Assembly: GCA_963722965.1 (NCBI GenBank)
Contig: CAVROX010000015.1
Location: forward strand, 66,182 to 130,181
Source of the DNA: DATLSM01 sp963722965
GTDB lineage: Bacteria; Actinomycetota; Thermoleophilia; Solirubrobacterales; 70-9
Length of the DNA: 64,000 nucleotides
Direction of reading: 5' to 3'
Shown one piece after another: positions 1 to 7,926 of this stretch. The notes beneath the pieces were generated by a model. The model had not been told where the DNA came from and did no database searches. It saw nothing but the letters and a program-made list of their open reading frames with translations. Both the position numbers and the translations under genes were made by a program. Positions within the stretch are counted from its first letter, which is position 1; each line of letters starts with the position of its first letter.

Positions 1-78
1 GTGCAGATCGCCGCCGACTCGATCCAGACTGCCTGTGGATCCGCATATCCGCCCGCTCAACTCGCAAATGCGGCGTGA
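1..78 (+). CDS. C-terminal fragment of a pyridoxamine-phosphate-oxidase-like FMN protein (partial)
   Basis: The first 25 codons form an open frame ending in TGA at 76-78. The peptide contains an S-I-Q-T-A-C-G stretch that resembles the conserved end of PPOX-type flavin-binding proteins (usually S-x-Q-T-S-C-G). Only the tail lies inside the window, so the assignment rests on this short motif. The stop overlaps the GTG start of the Nudix gene by four bases (GTGA), which suggests translational coupling and one operon. Confidence 0.4.
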   Translation: MQIAADSIQTACGSAYPPAQLANAA

Positions 79-716
79 GCGACCGTCGGCGGGGTCCAGC
101 CGAGCGGCCCAACCTGGGTCAGCCGGCGCTACCCCGCCCGGCCGCGTCGGTTGTGTTGCTGCGGCGCGGCGGGATGCACTCTGACCGGGCGCTAGAGGTT
201 CTGCTCTTGAAGCGGACCGAGAACGCCAGCTTCATGCCGGGGGTCTGGGTCTTCCCCGGCGGCGGCGTCGATCCGAGCGACGGGGAGGGGGAGGACGGTT
301 ACCGGGCCTGCGCCGTGCGGGAGCTTGCCGAGGAGGCGGGGATCGAGCTCCCCGGCGAGGAGGAGCTGGTTCTCTTCTCACGCTGGATCACACCCGAGGT
401 CGTCTCCCGACGTTTTGACGCCTGGTTCTTCCTCGCTCTCGCGCCGGCCCACACGCCGCCCAAGCCCGATGGAATCGAGACCACCGAGGCCGCCTGGTTT
501 GAGCCACGCACGGCGCTTGCGGCAAACGGGACCGGCGAGATGGCCCTCGCCTTCCCCACGATCAAACAACTCGAGTCACTCCTGCCCTACAGCGACGCCC
601 GCGAGGCGATCTCCGCCCACCGCGGCCGCGAGGTCAAGCCGATTCTGCCCAAGCTGGTTGGCACGCAGGCAGACCACCGCATCCTCTTACCGGGCGATCC
701 CGGCTACCCGCCCTAG
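75..716 (+). CDS. Nudix hydrolase, NUDT19/CoA-diphosphatase-like
   Basis: This 213-aa protein should hydrolyse a nucleoside diphosphate linked to another moiety, in the cytoplasm. The Nudix signature is visible: PGGG at residues 61-64 and REL-x-EE-x-GI at 82-90, which carries the metal-binding glutamates. The loop between the Gly run and REL is longer than in the classical 23-residue box, as in NUDT19-like members. The C-terminal half (WITPEVVSRRFDAWFF, then an FPTIKQLE helix) also fits that branch, whose known members act on acyl-CoA or CoA; the substrate here is inference. The GTG start overlaps the preceding stop. The 3' end overlaps the convergent gene at 713 by four bases. Confidence 0.8.
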   Translation: MSDRRRGPAERPNLGQPALPRPAASVVLLRRGGMHSDRALEVLLLKRTENASFMPGVWVFPGGGVDPSDGEGEDGYRACAVRELAEEAGIELPGEEELVLFSRWITPEVVSRRFDAWFFLALAPAHTPPKPDGIETTEAAWFEPRTALAANGTGEMALAFPTIKQLESLLPYSDAREAISAHRGREVKPILPKLVGTQADHRILLPGDPGYPP

Positions 717-1384
717 CTCTCCGGAAACGGCTCCAGCCCCGCGTTCCAGGGGCCGGGCTGAAAAGTTTGGATGCCGCTCTCTTCCATCTCGTACTGCAGG
801 CGCCTGAAGAGCTGGCTTGCGTTGGTGAGCGCCCCCTTCAGTTCCTCCTCGCTCAGCTCCCGCAGCCGCCACAGAAACCAGAGCTGGCTGTCGTCGATCC
901 CGAAGTCGACCTCGCCGGTCATCGTCGTCGTCCAGGCGAGGAAACCGGGACCAAACAGCTCGCGCAGCGCCACCGGGTCGAACTCCTTCGGCACCGTGGC
1001 GAGAAAGCGCTTGTTGAAGTCGATCGACTCAAACTCGACCTTGCGGGCAAAGCGCTCGGTGAGGACCTCGGTCCCCTCGATCGATTCGACGTTGAAGGCG
1101 GGAACCACCTTCGCCAGGTCTGGCATGTGGGACTTGGCGAGGACCGCACCGGGCAGCACCGCCTTAGCGAAGAGGCCCCCCGCCTCCTTCTCGTCGGCAT
1201 CGCAGGAGGATCCCCAGAAGCCTTCGACGAGCTGGCCCGTGAGCCTGTTGGTCCCGCCCACGCAGAGCGCCACCGGGCCGTCCTTCGGGTTGATGCCTCC
1301 GACCGTCTCGTAGGCGAGCTGGTTGCGCTCGCCGTAGCTGCGGACCGCTTGCGCCCATGCTTCGGCTTCCTGCTTGGCTCCCAT
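713..1384 (-). CDS. DUF3137-like soluble protein
   Basis: A 223-aa protein with no signal peptide or membrane segment. The stretch V-E-F-E-S-I-D-F-N-K-R-F (about residues 115-126) resembles the F-E-S-x-x-F-N-R-R-F core of DUF3137 proteins, which often neighbour LemA. Those relatives normally begin with two transmembrane helices; this one does not, so it may be a shortened cytosolic version. It is divergent from lemA with only 48 bp between starts, so the two share a promoter region. The molecular function is unknown and the family match is by eye. Confidence 0.55.
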   Translation of the reverse strand: MGAKQEAEAWAQAVRSYGERNQLAYETVGGINPKDGPVALCVGGTNRLTGQLVEGFWGSSCDADEKEAGGLFAKAVLPGAVLAKSHMPDLAKVVPAFNVESIEGTEVLTERFARKVEFESIDFNKRFLATVPKEFDPVALRELFGPGFLAWTTTMTGEVDFGIDDSQLWFLWRLRELSEEELKGALTNASQLFRRLQYEMEESGIQTFQPGPWNAGLEPFPES

Positions 1385-1420
1385 CGACGTCGGGAATCCT
1401 ATGGCGAGCTGGCGGGGCAG

Positions 1421-1426
1421 TAGGAT
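1421..1426 (+). promoter_or_regulatory. -10 hexamer TAGGAT for leaderless lemA
   Basis: TAGGAT matches the TANNNT -10 pattern and ends six bases before the GTG of lemA, leaving no room for a ribosome-binding site. A transcript starting at or next to the GTG would be leaderless. Confidence 0.45.
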
Positions 1427-1432
1427 GCTCCG

Positions 1433-1993
1433 GTGATCTTCGTGATCGTGATCATCGTGATCGTCGTGCTGGGCGCGCTGTACTACGTCGCCAAGCGCAA
1501 CTCGATCATCGCCTCGCGCAACCGGGTGGACGAGTCCTGGAGTGGAATCGACGTACAGCTAAAACGCCGCCACGACCTCGTCCCCAACCTGGTCGAGACG
1601 GTCAAGGGCTACGCCGCGCACGAGAGCCAGACCTTTGAAAAAGTGACCGCGGCTCGCGCCGAGGCGATGTCAGCTCAGGGTGTTGGCGACAGCGCCAAAG
1701 CGGAGGACAAACTAACCGGGGCCCTGACTGACCTGCGCGCCGTGGCGGAGAACTACCCGCAGCTGAAAGCAACCGAAAACTTCCAGCAGTTGAGCCGCAA
1801 CCTCTCCCAGCTCGAGGACGAAATCCAAGCCGCGAGGCGCATCTACAACTCGAACGTCCAGTCCTACAACACAGCGATCCAGCAGTTCCCCGGCTCGATC
1901 ATCGCCAACCAGAGCGGCTTCACCGCGCGCGAGTACTTCGAGATCGAAGACGCAGGTGATCGCCAGCCGGTCGCGGTCAGTTTCAACAAGTAG
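1433..1993 (+). CDS. lemA: LemA family protein
   Basis: A 186-aa protein of the usual LemA length. Residues 1-20 form one hydrophobic N-terminal membrane helix. The conserved LemA segment follows: R-V-D-E-S-W-S-G-I-D-V-Q-L-K-R-R-H-D-L-V-P-N-L within residues 32-56. The remaining helical hairpins contain the E-D-E-I-Q-A-A-R-R-I-Y-N-S-N-V motif. Family members are membrane-anchored with the helical domain predicted outside the membrane; the biochemical role is not settled. The GTG start is supported by the -10 hexamer six bases upstream. The gene is divergent from the DUF3137-like gene and is followed by rubredoxin. Confidence 0.9.
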   Translation: MIFVIVIIVIVVLGALYYVAKRNSIIASRNRVDESWSGIDVQLKRRHDLVPNLVETVKGYAAHESQTFEKVTAARAEAMSAQGVGDSAKAEDKLTGALTDLRAVAENYPQLKATENFQQLSRNLSQLEDEIQAARRIYNSNVQSYNTAIQQFPGSIIANQSGFTAREYFEIEDAGDRQPVAVSFNK

Positions 1994-2002
1994 CCCCCCG
2001 TC

Positions 2003-2008
2003 TAAGCT
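2003..2008 (+). promoter_or_regulatory. -10 hexamer TAAGCT for leaderless rubredoxin gene
   Basis: TAAGCT lies six bases before the ATG at 2015 and no purine-rich Shine-Dalgarno sequence separates them. It fits the TANNNT-N6-8-start arrangement seen at several other genes in this window. Confidence 0.4.
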
Positions 2009-2014
2009 TTAACG

Positions 2015-2209
2015 ATGAGCACTGCAACTCAGGACGCGACGCTCTGGATCTGTGACAGCTGCGGATTCATCTACGATCCGGCCATCGGCGACCCCGACGG
2101 CGGAATCCCCCCTGGAACGGCCTTCGAGGACATCCCCAAGGACTGGTTCTGCCCCGTCTGCGGCGCCCGCACCACCGACTTCCGCCCGCTTGAGTCGGGC
2201 GAGGCCTAG
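2015..2209 (+). CDS. Rubredoxin
   Basis: A 64-aa single-iron electron carrier. The two Cys pairs of the Fe(SCys)4 site are intact: C-D-S-C-G-F-I-Y-D near residue 13 and C-P-V-C-G-A near residue 46. The G-T-A-F-E-D-I-P-K-D-W-F segment is typical of the family. The length is slightly above the classical 52-55 residues because of short flanking tails. It lies 21 bp upstream of, and in the same direction as, an oxidoreductase with its own four-Cys cluster, so the two may exchange electrons; that pairing is inference from adjacency. Confidence 0.95.
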   Translation: MSTATQDATLWICDSCGFIYDPAIGDPDGGIPPGTAFEDIPKDWFCPVCGARTTDFRPLESGEA

Positions 2210-2230
2210 CCCCGGGCACGGATCCGATCC

Positions 2231-3868
2231 GTGAACCACGATTTCGATTGGATCGTGGTCGGGTCCGGCTTCGGGGGCTCGGTATCGGCGCTGCGCTTGG
2301 CTGAAAAGGGTTATCGCGTCTGCGTCCTTGAGTGCGGTAAACGGTTCGCCGACGGGGACTTCCCGAAGTCGACCTGGGACGCGCGTCGCTATTTCTGGGC
2401 ACCGCGGATCGGGATGCGCGGCATCTTCCGCCTCACCCCCTTCAAGGACGTGACGGTGGTCAGCGGCTCGGGGGTGGGCGGCGGCAGCCTCGGCTACGCG
2501 AACACGCTCTACGTGCCCCCCTCGCAGTTCTTTAAGGACCCCCAGTGGGCCGACCTCGAGGACTGGGAGGCAGCGCTCGCCCCCCACTACGCGACCGCGC
2601 AGCGCATGCTTGGCGTCGTCGTCCACGACAACGAGGACCCTGCTGACCAGCTCTTGCGCGAGTTCGGCGATGAGATCGGGGTCGGCGAGACCTACCGAAA
2701 GACACCGATCGGTGTATTCCTCGGCGAGCCTGGCAAGACTGTCCCCGACCCCTACTTCGGCGGCGCGGGACCAGAGCGCACGGGCTGCATGCAGTGCGGC
2801 CGCTGCATGGTCGGCTGCCCCCATGGCGCCAAGAACACACTCGTCAAGAATTACCTCTGGCTCGCCGAGCAGCTCGGCGCCCAGGTGATGGCAAACCGCA
2901 CCGTGACCGAGATCCGCCCGCTTGGCCCGGCCGACGGCAGCGAGGGCTATGCCGTCGCCAGCGAACACTCAGGCGTGCTGCGCGGGCGCGGGCGCGGGCG
3001 TCTCACGGCGCGCGGGGTGGTCGTCGCCGCGGGCCCACTCGGCACCAACAAGCTGCTCCAGCGTTGCCGGCTCGGCGGGGCGCTGCCGCGAATTTCATCG
3101 CGGCTGGGAGAGCTGGTGAGGACCAACAGCGAGGTGATCCTCGCCGTCACCGTCCCTGCGGATTACCCCGATGACCTAACCAAGCGAGTCGCGATCACCT
3201 CCAGCATCTACCCCGACTCCCATACCCATATCGAGACTGTCACCTACGGCAAGGCCGGCGACTCGATCAACACCCTCTACACCCTGCTGGTCGGAGACGG
3301 AACCAGGGTGACCCGGCCGCTGAAGCTTTTCGCGCAGATCCTCCGCCACCCAGCGAGGTTCGTCAAGGTGATGTGGCCGCGAGGCTGGTCGCGGCGCACG
3401 ATCATCGTGCTCGTCATGCAGACGCTTGACAACGCGATCGCCCTGCGGCCAAAGCTAAAGCGCTCTGGAGAGGTGCGGCTCCAGACCGAGCAGGATCCCG
3501 AGCGGCCGACCCCAACCTTCATCCCGGTGGCCAACGAGGCCGCCGAATGGCTGGCCGAGCGCACCGGCGGGATCGCCCAGAGCTCGTTGAACGAGGCGCT
3601 GATGAACGTCCCGGCGACGGCGCACATCCTCGGCGGTGCCGTGATTGGCCACGGCCCGGGAGATGGCGTGATCGACGCCCGCCAGCGTGTCTTCGGCTAT
3701 GAGAATCTGCTTGTCTGCGACGGTGCGGCGGTACCGGCCAACGTCGGCGTCAATCCTTCACTGACGATCACCGCACTCGCCGAGCACGCGATGAGCCACG
3801 TCCCGCCCAAGGAAGGCGAGGCGCCGCGCGACCTGCCCGAGGCCGCGCGGCCCGCGGCCACCGTGTAA
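2231..3868 (+). CDS. GMC-family flavin oxidoreductase (cholesterol-oxidase-like) with a four-Cys cluster
   Basis: A 545-aa FAD enzyme. The Rossmann motif V-V-G-S-G-F-G-G sits near residues 10-17, with an acidic residue closing strand two in V-L-E-C-G-K. A G-S-G-V-G-G-G-S-L segment and the C-terminal C-D-G-A-A-V-P-A-N-V-G-V-N-P-S signature place it in the GMC/cholesterol-oxidase group. Cysteines at about 186, 189, 192 and 196 (C-x2-C-x2-C-x3-C, then G-A-K-N-T-L) look like an iron-sulfur or zinc site, a feature shared by a subgroup of these proteins. No signal peptide is evident. The substrate is probably a hydroxylated lipid or sterol, but this is not shown. Rubredoxin is immediately upstream. 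The reading frame is intact. Confidence 0.8.
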   Translation: MNHDFDWIVVGSGFGGSVSALRLAEKGYRVCVLECGKRFADGDFPKSTWDARRYFWAPRIGMRGIFRLTPFKDVTVVSGSGVGGGSLGYANTLYVPPSQFFKDPQWADLEDWEAALAPHYATAQRMLGVVVHDNEDPADQLLREFGDEIGVGETYRKTPIGVFLGEPGKTVPDPYFGGAGPERTGCMQCGRCMVGCPHGAKNTLVKNYLWLAEQLGAQVMANRTVTEIRPLGPADGSEGYAVASEHSGVLRGRGRGRLTARGVVVAAGPLGTNKLLQRCRLGGALPRISSRLGELVRTNSEVILAVTVPADYPDDLTKRVAITSSIYPDSHTHIETVTYGKAGDSINTLYTLLVGDGTRVTRPLKLFAQILRHPARFVKVMWPRGWSRRTIIVLVMQTLDNAIALRPKLKRSGEVRLQTEQDPERPTPTFIPVANEAAEWLAERTGGIAQSSLNEALMNVPATAHILGGAVIGHGPGDGVIDARQRVFGYENLLVCDGAAVPANVGVNPSLTITALAEHAMSHVPPKEGEAPRDLPEAARPAATV

Positions 3869-3871
3869 GCG

Positions 3872-4486
3872 TCAGCCCGCCGCGGCGAACCGCTGCGCCA
3901 CGTAGTCCCAGTTGACGACGTTCCACAACGCCTCGATGTAGTCGGGACGGCGGTTTTGATACTTGAGGTAGTAGGCGTGCTCCCAGACATCGAGCCGAGG
4001 AGCGGCCACGCTTCCGTCGGAGACGGGCGAGTCCTGGTTTGGGGTGGAGAGTACTGCGAGCCCGGTCCCGTCGTGCACAAGCCAGGCCCAGCCAGAGCCA
4101 AAGCGGGCGATCGCCGGCGTCGTTGAACTGCCTCCTTGAAGCGCGTCGAAGGACGCCGAACGTCGTCGTCGATCGCGGCCGCGAGCTCGCCGCTCTGGCT
4201 CGCCGCCGCCGCGGGGCTCAGCATCTCCCAGAACAGCGAGTGGTTGGCGTGACCGCCGCCGTTGTTGCGGACCGGCGGTCTGCTTGTCGCCTCGGCAGGC
4301 TCGTCGAGGTTGCGCAGGACGTCCTCGACGATCGCGATCGGCCCACTCGGTCCCCTCCAGGGCGGCGTTGGCTTTGTCGACGTAGGCCTGGTGGTGCTTG
4401 TCGTGGTGGACCCGCATCGTCGCCTCGTCGATGTGGGGCTCAAGCGCGTCGTAGGCGTAGGGAAGGTCGGGAACCGAAAATGCCAT
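3872..4486 (-). CDS. Fe/Mn superoxide dismutase, reading frame broken by several indels
   Basis: Both ends are unmistakable: an N-terminal H-H-D-K-H-H-Q-A-Y-V-D-K-A-N and a C-terminal D-V-W-E-H-A-Y-Y-L-K-Y-Q-N-R-R-P-D-Y. The metal ligands include a His of the first motif and the Asp and His of D-x-W-E-H. Between about 4110 and 4345 the expected sequence (V-R-N-N-G-G-G-H-A-N-H-S-L-F-W-E-M, then G-E-L-A-A-A-I-D) appears piecewise in two frames, which needs roughly six small indels. The open frame runs through without a stop, so an automatic call would hide this. The pattern suggests bad sequence more than decay. A GAGGAG ribosome-binding site precedes the ATG at 4486. Confidence 0.8.
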   Translation of the reverse strand: MAFSVPDLPYAYDALEPHIDEATMRVHHDKHHQAYVDKANAALEGTEWADRDRRGRPAQPRRACRGDKQTAGPQQRRRSRQPLAVLGDAEPRGGGEPERRARGRDRRRRSASFDALQGGSSTTPAIARFGSGWAWLVHDGTGLAVLSTPNQDSPVSDGSVAAPRLDVWEHAYYLKYQNRRPDYIEALWNVVNWDYVAQRFAAAG

Positions 4487-4526
4487 CTGGCGTCTCCTCT
4501 GATCGGATTCGGAATCAGACCGGAGC

Positions 4527-5615
4527 CTAGCGAGAGAGGAACCACGCCCGCGGGACGGTTTCCGGGTCGCCGTTGGTCCAGGCGTTGAACTGATACCAGG
4601 CGGGCTTCGCTTCGCGGTTTGCGGTCAGCAGTCCCGACGAGCCGCAGAAGATGCAGGTGCCCCCGTCGGTCCAGGAGAACCACCAGACGCCGCCAATCCG
4701 CCAGCGCAGCCGGTTTGCCGTGAGCATCGAGAAGGCCTGGTCGAGCTCTTCGGCCTGCCCGTAGAGCCCCACCTGCCAGCGGGAAGGACCGTCGCTGGAG
4801 CCCCAGCCCAGCTCGGTGATGTAGATCGGCATCGAGGCATCATCGTTGGCCCGCATGATCCCCCGCAGGTTCTCGATCTCACCGCGCATTTCGCTGGCGT
4901 GGGCGACGTAGGGATGAAGCCCCACTCCCTCGAAGTCCTGCGTCAGCCCGGGCGCCCGGTAGAGCCGCTGGAGGAAGCTGCCGGAGCGGACGTTGGGGGG
5001 AGTCTGCAGCGGCCTACCGAACAGGCCGCCGACGATCGCCTGCGATCCGGGTTCGGCTTCGTGCAGAACTCGCCCAGATAGCCGGATCAGCCGGACGTAG
5101 CGGCCCGGGTTCGGGTGGTAGGCGAAGTTGACGAGATTCTCCTCGTCCCAGATCTCCCAGCGCTGGATCGGGAGGAACTGCAGTTCGGGGTTTTCGGCCC
5201 AGAAAGAACCTTCGCTGCCGTAGCGCGCAACGGCAGCGCGCAGGAAAGATGCCCACCCCCATCGCTGCCGAGATGTTTCGACCGGTTCCTGGGTGGGCTG
5301 GGGGGCAGCCCAGGGCGGGGTCCCACCGATGGTGGGAAAGACCCCGATCCCGTGTTCTGCCGCCATCCGGACGTCTTCGTCAAAACCCGACCAGTTGGGC
5401 TCGGCCACCAGCGGGCTCTGGGGCTCGACCGAGCTCCAGTTGAGCGGCAGCCGCACGCTGCGGATCCCGGCCTCTTCCATTAGTTCGAAGTCGGCGGCGG
5501 TGAGGGTGTTCTGGGGTGAGATACCGAAGAAGCCCCGCGGCGCAAGGGCGCCGGCCCTACCTGGCGACAGAGCCAGCACTGCCAAGACCGCGACGGGAAG
5601 CAGGAGCCTGCGCAT
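4527..5615 (-). CDS. Secreted glycoside-hydrolase-like (beta/alpha)8 protein
   Basis: A 362-aa protein with a signal peptide (M-R-R-L-L-L-P-V-A-V-L-A-V-L-A-L, cleavage near A-G-A-L about residue 25). The fold looks like clan GH-A: V-R-L-P-L-N-W near residue 55, an acid/base candidate in W-E-I-W-D-E-E-N about residue 155, and a nucleophile candidate in Y-I-T-E-L-G-W-G. Many actinobacterial relatives read W-E-I-W-N-E-P-N at the first site, so the D-E-E-N here is a variant. It would act outside the membrane on an unknown glycan. A GGAG site lies just before the ATG. Confidence 0.7.
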   Translation of the reverse strand: MRRLLLPVAVLAVLALSPGRAGALAPRGFFGISPQNTLTAADFELMEEAGIRSVRLPLNWSSVEPQSPLVAEPNWSGFDEDVRMAAEHGIGVFPTIGGTPPWAAPQPTQEPVETSRQRWGWASFLRAAVARYGSEGSFWAENPELQFLPIQRWEIWDEENLVNFAYHPNPGRYVRLIRLSGRVLHEAEPGSQAIVGGLFGRPLQTPPNVRSGSFLQRLYRAPGLTQDFEGVGLHPYVAHASEMRGEIENLRGIMRANDDASMPIYITELGWGSSDGPSRWQVGLYGQAEELDQAFSMLTANRLRWRIGGVWWFSWTDGGTCIFCGSSGLLTANREAKPAWYQFNAWTNGDPETVPRAWFLSR

Positions 5616-5950
5616 CGACTCCTACTCTGAACCAGGCCGACGCTAAAAGTCGTGGTGGCCTCACGCCGGGAAGTGATCTGAAATCGGGGCGATCGTTGAA
5701 TTTCCCCGTAGCGGGTGGATGCTGCTCGCTTGCATCCCCTTTGCGTCCCCGCTTCGGGCGAGCGCTGCCGCTTCCCCGGAGCGCCCCGACGTAGCCGGGA
5801 TCTTGGCCGCTTGCGGCCTGCTCGTGGTCATCCATCCCGCAACCATGCCGCGCGGCGGGGGAAGACGGGGGCCGTTCGGAGGGCCGACCGGCAGCTCGGT
5901 TGTTGGCGCAGCAAGCGCCGACCCAACTCGATTGGTCGTCGGAACCACCG
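5616..5950. other. Intergenic stretch, no gene recognised
   Basis: About 335 bp between the divergent glycoside-hydrolase and hipB genes. Short open frames exist on both strands, but none has recognisable protein features. The right-hand end leads into the hip operator array. Confidence 0.5.
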
Positions 5951-5953
5951 GGC

Positions 5954-6100
5954 GCGATAGACATCAATAATGATGTCTTATCGCCATAATCCAGGGTAAC
6001 ACCTCAATAGTGCTGTGTTAGGTTGAATCGACATGCTAACCTTCTACATCAGAATCGATGCCTTAGATCAGATTTTGGATATAACACATCGGAACTGATG
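5954..6100 (+). promoter_or_regulatory. Four-site operator array upstream of hipBA
   Basis: Three copies of CATC-N6-GATG occur at 5962-5975, 6047-6060 and 6087-6100, and a degenerate copy (CCTC-N6-GCTG, flanked by TAACAC/GTGTTA) at 6002-6015. The centres are spaced 40, 45 and 40 bp, about four helical turns. The first copy extends to a 13-bp-arm inverted repeat with one bulge (5954-5984). The fourth overlaps the hipB ATG. E. coli HipB autoregulates through several spaced palindromes of a different sequence, so the same arrangement is inferred here. The stretch is also locally AT-rich, as expected of a promoter. Confidence 0.65.
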
Positions 6101-6469
6101 CAGCTGGCTGACCTCCACACAGACGACGCCGTGCTCAAAGAGCTCGGGCGCAGGATCGCTCGCCACCGGCTCGAGCGCAACTGGACACAGGCTGACCTTG
6201 CCCGGGAGGCCGGTCTCGGCCAGGCGACCGTGCAGCGTTTCGAGACCGGCCGGTCGGTCCAGATGACCTCGATGGTGAGGCTGCTGCGGGCGCTCGGGCT
6301 GCTCGAAGCGCTCGACGCCGCGGTTCCTGAATCGGTGCGCCTCCCGATCGCCCAGCTCGAACGCCAAAGACGAGCGATACGCCAGCGCGCCCGCCCGCCG
6401 CGGCGCGGGCCTGGACCCCCAACAAGCAAGGAGTGGGTCTGGGGCGATGAGCCCGCCGGGGGCTCATGA
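6098..6469 (+). CDS. hipB: HipB-like antitoxin, Xre-type DNA-binding protein
   Basis: A 123-aa protein with a Cro/C1 helix-turn-helix: L-G-R-R-I-A-R-H-R-L, then W-T-Q-A-D-L-A-R-E-A-G-L-G-Q-A-T-V-Q-R-F-E about residues 30-52. It should neutralise HipA and repress its own promoter. I chose the ATG at 6098 over the TTG at 6023, because the extra 25 residues of the longer form would be translated from DNA that contains operator copies. The C-terminal 25 residues are Arg/Pro-rich and may contact HipA. The stop overlaps the hipA ATG (ATGA), a coupling typical of toxin-antitoxin pairs. Confidence 0.8.
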   Translation: MQLADLHTDDAVLKELGRRIARHRLERNWTQADLAREAGLGQATVQRFETGRSVQMTSMVRLLRALGLLEALDAAVPESVRLPIAQLERQRRAIRQRARPPRRGPGPPTSKEWVWGDEPAGGS

Positions 6470-7772
6470 CCGTCGCCGAAGTGACGCTGTGGGGCAGGCG
6501 CGTCGCCGCGGTCTCGATCGACGCGGGCGAGCGTTACGCGGTCTTCCAGTATGACCCGACTTTCGTGCGCAGCGGCATCGAGATCGCGCCGACCCGCATG
6601 CCGCTGCGCGAGCAGCCCTACCGCTTCCCCGGACTGCCCGAGGATGCCTTTGGCGGGCTGCCGGGGCTGTTGTCCGACTCCCTGCCGGACCGCTGGGGTA
6701 GGGCTCTCGTCAATGCGTGGCTGGCCTCCCAGGGCCGCGACGCGTCGAGCTTTGATGTGGTGGAGCGTCTCTGCTACGTCGGCACGCGGGGGGCGGGGGC
6801 GCTCGAGTTCCAACCGGCACGCGAGCCGGCTGCGCCCCCTGGGGCCGAGCTTCAGATCGAGGCGCTCGTACGCCTCGCCAGCGAGGTGCTCGCCGATCGC
6901 GAGGAGTTCGTAACCGAGCTTCGGCAGAACCCCGACGAGGAAGCGATGAAGGCGATCCTCGCCATCGGCAGTTCGGCAGGCGGAGCGCGCCCCAAGGCGT
7001 TGATCGCCTACAACGAGGTGACCGGCCAGGTTCGCTCGGGCCAGGTCGATGCCGAGGATGGCTTCCGGCAATGGGTGCTGAAGTTCGACGGCGTTCGGAA
7101 AGCGGGAGACCACGGGCTCACCGACCCCCAGGGATGGGGCGCGGTGGAGTACGCCTACTCGAAGCTGGCCCGCGCAGCGGGCATCGAGATGACCGACTGC
7201 CGCCTGCTCGAGGAGCACGGCCGTCGCCACTTCATGACGCGGCGCTTCGACCGCCCCGACGGCGGTGGCAAGCTTCACATGCAGACCGTCGGCGCGCTGG
7301 AGCACATCAGCTACAACGAGCCGGGCAGCTACAGCTACGAGCAGCTGATGCTGTTGATCCGCCGCCTCGGGCTCGGCACGCCGGTCGTCCAACAGCAGTT
7401 TCGGCGCATGGTCTTCAACGTGGTCGCGCGCAACCAGGACGACCACGTCAAGAACACCGCGTTCCTGATGGACAGCGACGGTGGCTGGCGGCTCGCCCCC
7501 GCCTACGACGTGATCTGGGCCTTTAGTCCCGGCAACCGCTGGCTCGACACTCACCAGATGACGATCAACGGAGCCCGCGATCGCTTCACCGTCGCCGATC
7601 TGCGCGCGGTCGCGGAGCTCGGCGGGCTCCCGCGCGGGCGGGCGAGAGAATCCTCGCTGAGATCACCGATGTCGTCGCAGCTTGGTCAGCAGTGGCCGAG
7701 GAGGTCGGCGTCGACGAACGGCTTGCCGAGCGGATCGCCGCTTCACACCGGCTGGCTCTGCCGCGCTCCTGA
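6466..7772 (+). CDS. hipA: HipA-like serine/threonine kinase toxin, 3' frameshift
   Basis: A HipA-type kinase. The Gly-rich loop I-G-S-S-A-G-G-A-R-P-K lies about residues 167-177. The catalytic loop N-Q-D-D-H-V-K-N is at 323-330 (D326 matching the E. coli catalytic Asp) and the metal-binding Asp is in A-Y-D at 348. All key residues are present, so the kinase core looks functional; known HipA proteins phosphorylate glutamyl-tRNA synthetase. After A-V-A-E-L-G-G-L a frameshift near 7635-7642 moves the natural C terminus (E-R-I-L-A-E-I-T-D-V-V-A-A-W) into another frame ending at 7772; the uncorrected frame runs on to 7836 with unrelated residues. I treat the shift as probable sequence error. Confidence 0.85.
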
Positions 7773-7926
7773 GCCGACGTTTCGCCCCCACCGCGCCATC
7801 AGGGTCGCCAGCAAGGGAAGTGGGTCCGCGCGCTGAATGCGGCTAGCCTGCGCTCACGGTGCAGGGCCTGCGCCAGCATGATCGCGCCGCCGCGATGCGC
7901 GACCTCGACGATTCTCGCTGGGGCGC

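Noticed and set aside
5557..5967. Minus-strand 136-aa frame before hipB
   Set aside because: Composition is random-looking, there are no motifs, and it would cover the operator array and the glycoside-hydrolase signal peptide region.
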